From assembly GCA_038225855.1 (NCBI GenBank), contig JBBRQU010000001.1, positions 254,606 through 318,605 on the forward strand: DNA of 64,000 bases, in the 5' to 3' direction. Made by a program: the position numbers and the translations under genes. Numbering within the stretch: position 1 is the stretch's first letter; every line of letters starts with the position of its first letter. The notes under the pieces were generated by a model. It was not told the DNA's origin, made no database searches, and worked only from the letters and a program-made list of their open reading frames with translations. This DNA comes from CAHJXF01 sp038225855 (lineage in GTDB: Bacteria > Pseudomonadota > Gammaproteobacteria > Burkholderiales > Burkholderiaceae_D). Positions 16,542 to 23,695 of this stretch are shown here, one piece after another.

Positions 16542-16970
16542 ATGATCAAGAAAAGCGGATCGGCCTATTGGCACGGCAGCATCAAGGACGGCGGCGGCAC
16601 CATCTCGACCGAGAGCGGCGTGCTCAGGGAAGCGCCCTACGGATTCAAGGCGCGCTTCGAAGGCGGCAAGGGGTCGAACCCCGAAGAGTTGCTCGGCGCC
16701 GCGCACGCGGCGTGCTTCTCGATGGCCTTGTCGCTGCAGCTCGGCGAAGCGGGCATGACGGCCGAGAGCATCCGCACCACGGCCACGGTCTCGCTCGACA
16801 AGGATGAAGGCGGCTTCACGATCAAGGCCGTGCATCTGGATGTCGACGTCAAGATTCCGCGCGCCGACAAGACCGCGTTCGAGATGGCGGCTCAAGCGGC
16901 CAAGGCGGGATGCCCGGTGTCGAAGCTGTTCAACGCCGAGATCACGATGGATGCGAAGCTCGAGAGCTAG
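16542..16970 (+). CDS. osmC: OsmC-family peroxiredoxin
   Basis: A 142-residue thiol peroxidase of the OsmC type that reduces organic hydroperoxides in the cytoplasm. The two catalytic cysteines are in HAACFSMALS and AAKAGCPVSKLF. The opening SAYWHGSIKDGGGTISTESG and FKARFEGGKGSNPEELLGAA are also characteristic of OsmC rather than Ohr. Full length for the family. It starts 57 bases after the DUF1304 gene. With the catalase at the left edge it adds to the peroxide defence of this region. It is the last gene before the AT-richer cassette island. Confidence 0.92.
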   Translation: MIKKSGSAYWHGSIKDGGGTISTESGVLREAPYGFKARFEGGKGSNPEELLGAAHAACFSMALSLQLGEAGMTAESIRTTATVSLDKDEGGFTIKAVHLDVDVKIPRADKTAFEMAAQAAKAGCPVSKLFNAEITMDAKLES

Positions 16971-17153
16971 GCTGACGCGGATAGGATCGCGGTACTCGCA
17001 GGTCGTCTCTTTGAACGAATCCATCCGCGAAAATTTAGGCGTTCTAATCACCATTGCGCGACCCGCAATTGAAGTGGAAGACAAGGCTTTAACAACAGCG
17101 CGTGTCGACTTAGGCCGTATCGCCGGGATAGGGTCCGGTGATGTCTAAATCAG

Positions 17154-17160
17154 GTTGGGC
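17154..17160 (+). other. Integron-type core recombination site (5' edge of cassette 1)
   Basis: GTTGGGC fits the GTTRRRY crossover site of integron attI/attC. Its exact complement, GCCCAAC, occurs at 17667-17673 at the start of the next attC, as expected for the two ends of one circular cassette. The ATG of the cassette gene follows 10 bases later, as in typical cassettes. Whether the DNA to the left is an attI or another attC could not be decided. Confidence 0.6.
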
Positions 17161-17170
17161 ATCGGTGAAC

Positions 17171-17659
17171 ATGGGACGTTTCTTGATCGTTTTCCTGCTA
17201 TTGGTGGCCCTTGGTTTGGGCTCCTCGCCGTCGTGCGCCTTCACTGTCGATGATCTTCGGAAAGGAGTTACGGAGGCCGATGCAAGGTCATTCGAGGCAA
17301 GCCAGGGAAACCGAGTTACGTTCGACAATACTTCCGGTCGTAATTTCATTCAGCGATCAAGCGACAACAAACTAATTGGCACATTCACAGTATGCAGAGG
17401 GAAGGTTTATGAATATGGAGTTGAAGTCTACGGAGGAGTACTTAACTTCGTAAAGCGTGTCGCGCAATTTAATGGTCAATGCGGAAAGGGGGAATTAAGC
17501 ACAAGATCTGAGCTGCTTGATATCGCTGAATATAATGTAATAGAAGTCACTTGGCGAAAGCAAGACGAGATCATCACAATTAGCTTTCCCCCTGAGTCAT
17601 CCCGTGCAATTGAGTCGCAATGGATTGTTCGGGCCGTCCCAAGTGTATGCAAAGGGTAG
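17171..17659 (+). CDS. Cassette-encoded exported hypothetical protein
   Basis: A 162-residue protein with a clear signal peptide (FLIVFLLLVALGLGSS, cleavage near SCA-F) and no family I recognise. The mature part contains two or three cysteines in FTVCRGKVYEYG, FNGQCGKG and the C-terminal PSVCKG, and several beta-like stretches, suggesting a small disulfide-bonded periplasmic protein. Codon and base use are AT-richer than the flanking genes, in keeping with transfer. I chose the ATG at 17171, next to the cassette boundary; an in-frame GTG at 17138 or ATG at 17141 would cross it. The stop lies 8 bases before attC. Confidence 0.68.
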   Translation: MGRFLIVFLLLVALGLGSSPSCAFTVDDLRKGVTEADARSFEASQGNRVTFDNTSGRNFIQRSSDNKLIGTFTVCRGKVYEYGVEVYGGVLNFVKRVAQFNGQCGKGELSTRSELLDIAEYNVIEVTWRKQDEIITISFPPESSRAIESQWIVRAVPSVCKG

Positions 17660-17666
17660 CGTGTAT

Positions 17667-17744
17667 GCCCAACCCGTCGCTCCAGCCGACAGCCCCGTCG
17701 CCGCTTCGCGTCGCCAGGTCTGCGGCTGAGCTAATTCGTTCGGC
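17667..17744 (+). other. attC site 1 (integron cassette recombination site)
   Basis: About 78 bases bounded by R'' GCCCAAC (17667-17673) and R' GTTCGGC (17738-17744). The inner L sites pair as CAGCCG (17683-17688) with CGGCTG (17723-17728), with offset bases as expected of extrahelical bases, around a GC-rich variable loop. R'' is the exact complement of the core at 17154. The last base triplet of R' deviates from RRR by one base. It starts 8 bases after the cassette-1 stop. Confidence 0.75.
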
Positions 17745-17759
17745 CTCATAGGAAGAGTT

Positions 17760-18680
17760 GTGCCCATCGATTTCCGAAACGCCTTCTATATCAAGCTCGG
17801 TCGGGGCGGGTGCAGGGAAGCTGACTCTATCCGCTCATCGCGATTGCGCCTTGGATGGCGAAACCAATTCCTCGATGACATCAATGCTGGACGCTGGGAT
17901 GCCATTTCGGAGCAGCTCCGAAATGAACACCCGGATAAGCCGCAGGTAGCAACCAACGACCTGAATCGCCTGCACGACATCACACTTTCTACACCGGACG
18001 ATCTCTGGATTACGTTTCATGGAGCCAAACTCTGGTGGGCTCGGTTGGCGGGCGGCCCTGTGGAAGAAGACGAAGTTTCCAAGTACCGCGTCACAGTCAA
18101 TGGCTGGCGTGATACGTCTCTATCGGGGAAGCTTCTCGTCGTCAACGATCTCCCTGGAAAGATCGCTCAATTACAAGGCTTTCGGGGCACGGCCTGCCGC
18201 GTTCTAGAGCATGCGCTTTTGCGCCGTGTGCTTGAGGGCACCAGAAGTGACCTTGCATTACGCATTGCTCACGAACGCACAGCTCTTTGTCGGCAACTTG
18301 AGGCTGCGATAACCGAGCTCCACTGGAAGGACTATGAGACCCTAATCGATCTTGTGTTCCGCAACGCAGGCTGGGTGCGAGTAAGCGTCCTTGGACAGCA
18401 AGCGAAAGGCTACGATCTTGAGCTTCGCGAGCCTATTACTGGCGACAGATACGTAGTGCAGATCAAGTCTCAGGCCTCGCGTTCAGATCTAGACGCCACC
18501 GTTCAACAGTTCTCTGCCGCTGATTATCGAAAGGTGTTCTTCGTCGTTCATTCACCCGCATCCAACTTGGCAAATGGTATGGACCTGCCAGGGCACGTCG
18601 AGCTTGTGGATCCTTCGCATCTCGCCAGTCTGGCGCTCGAGGCGGGCCTGTCCAGCTGGATCGAAGAAAAGGTCGCGTGA
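17760..18680 (+). CDS. Predicted PD-(D/E)XK endonuclease in a gene cassette
   Basis: A 306-residue protein with two regions. The N-terminal half holds LWITFHGAKLWWARL and GWRDTSLSGKLL, then LPGKIAQLQGFRGTAC. This looks like a compact base-reading domain, perhaps PUA/EVE-like, though that is inferred. The C-terminal half matches Mrr-type nucleases: DYETLIDLVFRNAGW, then GYDLELREP and VVQIKSQ, giving the D-(x)n-Q-x-K active-site pattern of the PD-(D/E)XK fold. It would cleave DNA, possibly modified or foreign DNA. The GTG start at 17760 follows AGGAAGAG. It fills an attC-bounded cassette (17739-18742), so it is mobile. No methyltransferase partner is present. Confidence 0.75.
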   Translation: MPIDFRNAFYIKLGRGGCREADSIRSSRLRLGWRNQFLDDINAGRWDAISEQLRNEHPDKPQVATNDLNRLHDITLSTPDDLWITFHGAKLWWARLAGGPVEEDEVSKYRVTVNGWRDTSLSGKLLVVNDLPGKIAQLQGFRGTACRVLEHALLRRVLEGTRSDLALRIAHERTALCRQLEAAITELHWKDYETLIDLVFRNAGWVRVSVLGQQAKGYDLELREPITGDRYVVQIKSQASRSDLDATVQQFSAADYRKVFFVVHSPASNLANGMDLPGHVELVDPSHLASLALEAGLSSWIEEKVA

Positions 18681-18690
18681 GCGGCATGAG

Positions 18691-18749
18691 GCCGAACCCA
18701 TCGTTCCAGCGGACTGTCTTCGGCAGCCGCTGAACTCAAACGTTGAGGC
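18691..18749 (+). other. attC site 2 (integron cassette recombination site)
   Basis: A classical ~59-base element. R'' is GCCGAAC (18691-18697), the exact complement of the core GTTCGGC that opens this cassette. The L pair is CAGCGG (18707-18712) with CCGCTG (18727-18732). R' at 18742 reads GTTGAGGC, one base longer than GTTAGGC, so this end is slightly degenerate. The central loop has a GTCTTCGGCAGC-type small hairpin. It begins 10 bases after the nuclease stop. Confidence 0.85.
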
Positions 18750-18794
18750 CGCACCAAAGCCGTCAATTGCGTCAGTACACCAAGGAAGCAGACC

Positions 18795-19181
18795 GTGAAA
18801 GATGAACTACTCGTTACCCAACTCGAAACGTATTCCAACGCAATCGTTGGCTTTGTGGTGCTTCAAGCGATTGCGTACTCGTTTTCCTTTGGAACTAACG
18901 AGTTCTTTAATTGCACTGTCAAAACTGCCAGATTTTTGGCTGATGGCTTAGCATTTCATTTTGTCGCCGTAACGGTACTGACCTGCTTTGCCACGATCGC
19001 CATCGGTCGTTTATTGCTTCAAGTGTCCCAAGAGAACAGTGCAATTGTTAGAAAGGTGTATCTGGCCAAATGCATCGCCGTCGCAATATTCACTTTGCTG
19101 CCTCTAGTAATCACCGTTGCCTACGGTGTATTAGACTACCCAAGCAAATATGAGTGCAAGCAGACAAAGCGTGCGGCCTAA
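18795..19181 (+). CDS. Cassette-encoded membrane protein, unknown function
   Basis: A 128-residue protein with about three hydrophobic segments (residues ~16-32, ~50-75 and ~92-112), so integral to the inner membrane. The N-terminus is polar and the C-terminus basic (KQTKRAA). I recognise no family. The start is a GTG at 18795 after AAGGAAG. The sequence is clearly AT-richer than the chromosome around it. It follows attC 2 by about 45 bases and its stop overlaps a GCCTAAC element, so it fits the third cassette of the array. Confidence 0.65.
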   Translation: MKDELLVTQLETYSNAIVGFVVLQAIAYSFSFGTNEFFNCTVKTARFLADGLAFHFVAVTVLTCFATIAIGRLLLQVSQENSAIVRKVYLAKCIAVAIFTLLPLVITVAYGVLDYPSKYECKQTKRAA

Positions 19182-19182
19182 C
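19176..19182 (+). other. Partial attC (R'' element only)
   Basis: GCCTAAC is a perfect RYYYAAC sequence overlapping the stop of the third cassette gene and preceded by CGG, as in other attC sites. No convincing L'/R' half follows, so the site seems truncated and the array probably ends here. The 223 bases from 19183 to 19405 contain no gene that I can support. Confidence 0.4.
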
Positions 19183-19405
19183 CCAAGACTGTTCGCTTCG
19201 AGCGCTTCTGGCGAGCCATTCGGGGGCCGCATTTCATAGGCAACTCGTGCCCGCGGTAAGGCTCGGGGAAGAAACGGTTGGTGGTGAAGCGGGATCAGGC
19301 GGCGAGCGTGCCGGTCGGGATCCCCTCCGAGTGAACCGCGGCAATCCATCAGACGTTCCATATTTATGTATGGCGGCTCTTATGACTCTTTAATAGCGTT
19401 CTTGC

Positions 19406-19695
19406 ATGGCCGCCACGCGTTTCGATTGGGACCTCGGCAAGGACGCCGCAAACCCACGGAAGCACGGTGTAGGGTTCCTCCGTGCGCAGTACGCATTTGC
19501 CGACCCGCGTCGTGTGATTGCCAGGACATGGCTCACAGCCAGAGCGAAGAAAGGTTCTACTGCTTTGGAGAGGTTGATGGTGGCGTTGTGACCGTGCGGT
19601 TCACCTACCAGGCGGCAGCTATTCGAATCATTGGCGCCGGCTACTGGCGTAAAGGAAAGGCGATCTATGAGCGCGAAAATCAAATACACCGATGA
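19406..19695 (+). pseudogene. brnT: brnT toxin, disrupted by a frameshift
   Basis: BrnT is a RelE-fold ribonuclease toxin of type II toxin-antitoxin systems. The first frame gives FDWDLGKDAANPRKHGVGF and then FADPRRVIAR, the family's opening. The continuation (EERFYCFGEVDGG, VVTVRFTYQ, RIIGAGYWRKGKAIYE) is found in a different frame. Joining them requires one extra base near 19523, where GCCAGGACATG should supply Arg-Asp-Met. The result is a non-functional toxin, unless the missing base is a sequencing error. The 3' end overlaps the antitoxin start by 29 bases, as in intact brnTA pairs. Confidence 0.82.
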
Positions 19696-19942
19696 GCCTC
19701 TGGGACAAACCGAGGTGCTCCCAGATTTTCTTCCATCTCGCTCACAACTGGCTTTTCGTGAAGAAGGCGTGACGGTCACCTTGGCGTTGAGCAAAAAGAG
19801 CATCGACTTCTTTAAATCCGAGGCGACGAAACATCAAACCCAGTACCAGCGGATGATTCGCAAGTTGCTTGATGCCTATGTTGATGCCCAAGGCCTGACC
19901 CTACATTCAAGGGGGCGCGCCGCAAAGCGGCGTGCTCGTTAA
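19667..19942 (+). CDS. brnA: BrnA-type antitoxin
   Basis: A 91-residue DNA-binding antitoxin. The N-terminus (SAKIKYTDEPLGQTEVLPDFLPS) would wrap the toxin. The C-terminal VTLALSKKSIDFFKSEA...YQRMIRKLLDAYV is the ribbon-helix-helix region typical of BrnA. BrnA neutralises BrnT and represses the shared promoter. The ATG at 19667 follows AAAGGAAAGG and lies inside the toxin's 3' end, which supports translational coupling. This gene is intact although its toxin is frameshifted. Confidence 0.85.
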   Translation: MSAKIKYTDEPLGQTEVLPDFLPSRSQLAFREEGVTVTLALSKKSIDFFKSEATKHQTQYQRMIRKLLDAYVDAQGLTLHSRGRAAKRRAR

Positions 19943-20040
19943 CCACTCGTTTCGCCGCTTTCCAGGTATTCCATGGCGATCGACCTTCGCGAGACACTTC
20001 GCGCCGTTCTGGTCTGGGTCGCTTCCGCCTCCACGTTTTG

Positions 20041-20142
20041 ATGAAGAAGGGAAAGAGCTCGGTCGACGAGTACTGCAGAGGTGTGGTTGAGATGCTGAAG
20101 ACATCGGCGGCCGACCCTGGTTTCTTCGAGACCAGAATATGA
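20041..20142 (+). pseudogene. Short remnant reading frame
   Basis: A 33-residue frame with protein-like composition: KGKSSVDEYCRGVVEMLKTS, then DPGFFETRI and a stop. It looks like the C-terminal tail of a longer protein, but I do not recognise it and no matching upstream part is visible. It lies between brnA and lolA on the strand opposite to lolA. The rest of 19943-20271 holds nothing I can name. Confidence 0.3.
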
Positions 20143-20271
20143 AGGCGCGCTAACAGGCGCGTGAAGCGGCAACGCGCGGCACGAGATAATCGCCAATGCT
20201 GGCGCGGTCCCGCCACGCTTTGCAGCTATGCGGCTGCGCCCCGCCCGGCTGTTCGAACCAACAGCGTGCGA

Positions 20272-20946
20272 TCAGTTCTGCTGCAACACGTCCGCGCCCT
20301 TGGGCGGCGTGAACTTGAACGTCGACGCATCGACTTTGGGATTGCGCTCCACCCCGCTGAACGTGAGCAGCGTGACCTGCCCGAGCGCATCGCGCAGCTC
20401 CATCGCCGCGAGTTCGCCGTTGCGAAAGCCGATCGAGATCTTTTCGAACGCGGTGTCCCTGGTCTTCGGCATGGCTTCGAGCCATGCGACGCCATCGCGC
20501 ACGCCCGCATCCTTCAGTTCGAAGTTCTTGTCGAGATCGTTGCTGCCGAAAAGAATCGACGCGGGCGTGCCGCCGAGCGCGTCGCCGAGCTTGCGCACAG
20601 TGACCTGATTCAAGTCCTTGTCGTAGATCGACAGCTTGTCGCCGTCGGCCACCAGCACCTGCTCGTACGGCTTGCTATAGGTCCAGCGAAAACGGCCCGG
20701 CCGCGCGAACACGAAGTCGCCGCTGGTCGGCTGCGAGGCTTTCTGATTGCGCGAGACGACGTGCTGCGTGAAGTTGCCCTTCGCGGTCCTGGTCTGCGTC
20801 GCGAAGGCATGCAGATCGTCGATCGCATTGGCGTGGGCCGGAACACCAGTCAACGCGATTAACACGCTGGCGGCTGCGATGGCGATCCTGCTCGCATTGC
20901 GAACAAGGTTGGTGCTCGTGACTGAAGCCATTGTGGGTGGTGACAT
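20272..20946 (-). CDS. lolA: Outer-membrane lipoprotein carrier protein LolA
   Basis: A periplasmic chaperone of 224 residues that takes lipoproteins from the LolCDE complex and delivers them to LolB. A signal peptide is present (cleavage near AHA-NA). Family motifs follow: DDLHAFATQTRTAKGNFTQ, then FVFARPGRFRWTY and KLSIYDKDLNQVTVRKLGDAL, and the C-terminal VDASTFKFTPPKGADV. It is downstream of ftsK on the same strand, a conserved pairing. The start is taken at 20946; an ATG at 20931 is equally possible. The usual next gene, rarA, is not found; instead the cassette island lies beyond. Confidence 0.94.
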   Translation of the reverse strand: MSPPTMASVTSTNLVRNASRIAIAAASVLIALTGVPAHANAIDDLHAFATQTRTAKGNFTQHVVSRNQKASQPTSGDFVFARPGRFRWTYSKPYEQVLVADGDKLSIYDKDLNQVTVRKLGDALGGTPASILFGSNDLDKNFELKDAGVRDGVAWLEAMPKTRDTAFEKISIGFRNGELAAMELRDALGQVTLLTFSGVERNPKVDASTFKFTPPKGADVLQQN

Positions 20947-21041
20947 TGGGACTGATCTGCTAAGAGCGCGCGTATCCGAAGCGGTTCCTACGCGTGCCGC
21001 CGCCGTTGAAACAAGACGTGACGGTAATGGGTGGGAATCGC

Positions 21042-23417
21042 TTACTCGGACGCGGGCACCAGAATCTCGCGATTGCCGCTGGCCTGCATCGCCGACACGA
21101 GCCCTGCTTTCTCCATGTCTTCGAGCAAACGCGCTGCGCGGTTGTAGCCGATGCGAAGTTTTCTCTGCACATACGAGATCGATGCGCGTCTGTCCTTGAG
21201 GACGATCGCCACGGCTTCGTCGTAGAGCGCATCGGCTTCGCCGCCGCTGACTTCCGACGCTCCACCGGCCTCTTCGCCATCACCGAGCGTGCCGCCTTCG
21301 AGGATGCCTTCGATGTAGTTCGGCCCGCCCTGCGCGTCGGCCTGCTTCTTCAAATGCTCGACGACCGCATGCACCTCTTCATCGGCGACGAACGCGCCGT
21401 GTACGCGCTGCGGAAAGCCGCTGCCCGGCGGCAGGTACAGCATGTCGCCCATCCCGAGCAAGGCTTCGGCGCCCTGCTGATCGAGGATGGTTCGACTGTC
21501 GATCTTGGATGACACCTGGAACGCGATGCGCGTCGGGATGTTGGCCTTGATGAGGCCGGTGATCACGTCCACGCTCGGCCGCTGCGTCGCGAGGATCAGG
21601 TGGATGCCGGCCGCGCGCGCCTTCTGCGCGATGCGCGCGATCAGCTCCTCGACCTTCTTGCCGACCACCATCATCAGGTCGGCGAGTTCGTCGATCACGA
21701 TCACGATGGTGGGCAGCTTGTCGAGCGGCTCGGGCGCGTCAGGTGTGAGCGAAAACGGATTGCCGATCTTCTGTTCGCGCCTGGCCGCTTCGGCGATCTT
21801 GTTGTTGTAGCCGGCGAGATTGCGCACCCCGAGCTTGGACATCAACTTGTAGCGCCGCTCCATCTCGGCCACCGACCAATTCAACGCGTGACCCGCCTGC
21901 CGCATGTCGGTGACGACCGGCGCGAGCAGATGCGCGATCCCTTCATAGACCGACAACTCGAGCATCTTCGGGTCGATCATGATCAGGCGCACCTGATTGG
22001 CCTCGGCCTTGTAGAGCAACGACAGGATCATCGCGTTCAGGCCCACCGACTTGCCCGAGCCGGTCGTGCCCGCAACCAGGAGATGGGGCATCTTCGCGAG
22101 GTCGGCGATCACGGGGCGACCCGCGATGTCCTTGCCGAGCGCGAGCGTCAAGGGCGACGCGCTCTCGTTGTAGACGTGCGAGCCGAGGATCTCCGAGAGG
22201 CGCACCGCCTGGCGACGCGGGTTCGGCAATTCGAGTCCCATCGTGGTCTTGCCGGGAATCGTCTCGACGACGCGGATCGACACCAGCGACAGCGCGCGCG
22301 CGAGGTCCTTCGCGAGATTGACGACCTGGCTGCCCTTGACGCCCGTGGCAGGCTCGACCTCGTAGCGCGTGATGATCGGGCCCGGATGCGCCGCGACGAC
22401 CTGGACCTCGACGCCGAAATCCTTCAGCTTCTTCTCGATCAGTCGCGACGTGAACTCGAGCGTCTCGGGGCTCACCGTTTCCTGCATCACCGGCGGCGGT
22501 GCCAAGAGCGACAGCGGCGGCAATGCGGTCTCGGGAATTTCCGCGAACAACGGGACCTGCTTTTCTCTGGACACCCGCGTCGATTGCGGCACGGCCACGA
22601 CCTGCGGCTCGATGCGGATCGGCGGCGCGTCTTCGATGCGCGTGCGTTCCTGCACGACCACCTCTTCGCGCATGACCGCGGCCTCGGCGCCGACGGCGCG
22701 ATCCTCGCGCACCTCGCGCTTGCGCTTGAAGAGCATCACCGCACCTTCGAGAACCGCGCCGACGCGCTCGGCAATCACCAGCCACGACCATCCTGTGAAA
22801 AGCGAGAAGCCGATCGCGAACACGACCAGCATCGCTAGCGTGGCGCCGGTCATGCCGAAGGCGTGCGTGAGCAGCCGTACTTCTTCACCGCCCACGACGC
22901 CGCCCGGTCCCTGCGGCAAGCCATGCGAGGCGCCGGCTGCGCGCAGATATTCGATGCCGCACGATGCGATCAGCATCACGATGAAGCCCGCGACATGCAC
23001 CCACACCGGCTCGGGCGGCGCGTCGTCGTCGGGCAGAAGACGGCTGCGCACCAGAGCGCGATAACCGATCGCGACGCGGCTCGCGAAGAGCACGATCAGC
23101 CAATAGGCCGAGTAGCCGAATACCGACAGCAGGACATCGGCGAGCCACGCGCCGAAGCGGCCGCCGCGATTGCCGAGGCTCGCGACGATCGCATCGTGCG
23201 ACCAGCCCGGATCGGCCGCGCTGTAGGTCACGAGGATCAGGAAGAGATAGAGCGCGAGCGCTGCGAACGCGAGCCAGCGCGCTTCGCGCAGGAGGCGCGA
23301 GGCGCGCGAAGGCGCGCCATTGCGTGAGTTGCCGCCGAACTGTCCCAGCGGATTTGCGCGCACCGGCGAGCGCGAGTCGAGCACCGATGAGGAAGGCGAG
23401 GATGCGGGACGAGGCAT
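21042..23417 (-). CDS. ftsK: DNA translocase FtsK
   Basis: Couples chromosome dimer resolution to cell division by pumping DNA at the septum. The protein has 791 residues. Four hydrophobic helices in the first ~190 residues anchor it in the inner membrane. A linker follows, then the motor: Walker A GTTGSGKSVGLN near residue 450 and Walker B IVIVIDELADLMMVVGKK. The C-terminal gamma domain (SISYVQRKLRIGYNRAARLLEDME) reads KOPS sites. The linker is short compared with E. coli FtsK, as is usual in betaproteobacteria. The ATG at 23415-23417 is followed by a Pro/Ser-rich lead. lolA follows on the same strand. Confidence 0.97.
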   Translation of the reverse strand: MPRPASSPSSSVLDSRSPVRANPLGQFGGNSRNGAPSRASRLLREARWLAFAALALYLFLILVTYSAADPGWSHDAIVASLGNRGGRFGAWLADVLLSVFGYSAYWLIVLFASRVAIGYRALVRSRLLPDDDAPPEPVWVHVAGFIVMLIASCGIEYLRAAGASHGLPQGPGGVVGGEEVRLLTHAFGMTGATLAMLVVFAIGFSLFTGWSWLVIAERVGAVLEGAVMLFKRKREVREDRAVGAEAAVMREEVVVQERTRIEDAPPIRIEPQVVAVPQSTRVSREKQVPLFAEIPETALPPLSLLAPPPVMQETVSPETLEFTSRLIEKKLKDFGVEVQVVAAHPGPIITRYEVEPATGVKGSQVVNLAKDLARALSLVSIRVVETIPGKTTMGLELPNPRRQAVRLSEILGSHVYNESASPLTLALGKDIAGRPVIADLAKMPHLLVAGTTGSGKSVGLNAMILSLLYKAEANQVRLIMIDPKMLELSVYEGIAHLLAPVVTDMRQAGHALNWSVAEMERRYKLMSKLGVRNLAGYNNKIAEAARREQKIGNPFSLTPDAPEPLDKLPTIVIVIDELADLMMVVGKKVEELIARIAQKARAAGIHLILATQRPSVDVITGLIKANIPTRIAFQVSSKIDSRTILDQQGAEALLGMGDMLYLPPGSGFPQRVHGAFVADEEVHAVVEHLKKQADAQGGPNYIEGILEGGTLGDGEEAGGASEVSGGEADALYDEAVAIVLKDRRASISYVQRKLRIGYNRAARLLEDMEKAGLVSAMQASGNREILVPASE

Positions 23418-23600
23418 CGGCGGATTATATCGGCGCCAACGATACAGTCGCGAGAGGGGCTTTGTAGGCTTGTGTGGCTGACGAAACTATTAGCTCGACG
23501 AATATGTCAACAGCAATTTGTCGGACTTTCTTACGTTCGTCTTACGCAAACGCCTAGTACGCTGTAGGCAAAATACTTATAAACAGCAACATATGAGAAC

Positions 23601-23615
23601 TGGCAACGATCTTGC
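23601..23615 (+). promoter_or_regulatory. Sigma-54 (-24/-12) promoter match for the PEP-CTERM gene
   Basis: TGGCAACGATCTTGC has the invariant GG and GC of sigma-54 promoters with the required 10-base spacing and only one mismatch to TGGCAC-N5-TTGC. It lies 81 bases upstream of the PEP-CTERM ATG on the same strand. A perfect 5-bp inverted repeat, GCCTA/TAGGC (23552-23569), is just upstream. Sigma-54 control of PEP-CTERM genes through PrsK/PrsR has been reported in other betaproteobacteria. Confidence 0.55.
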
Positions 23616-23695
23616 GTAATCCCGTCGTCGGGCGCTTACGCGGCGTGGCGCGAGCGTGGTCGACGAGTTGTTCAAAAGGAAATGGGAGTCCGACC

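Noticed and set aside
17000..17153. attI site with an integrase gene left of the cassettes
   Set aside because: No integrase-like frame exists on either strand, and apart from the GTTGGGC core I could not identify the other attI elements.
19131..19361. A 76-codon minus-strand frame after the cassette array
   Set aside because: Proline- and arginine-rich without a start site or motif, overlapping the end of a better supported cassette gene. I cannot support it as a gene.
21600..22838. A 412-codon plus-strand frame inside ftsK
   Set aside because: Antisense to the FtsK motor domain with no recognisable motif; shadow of a strongly supported gene.
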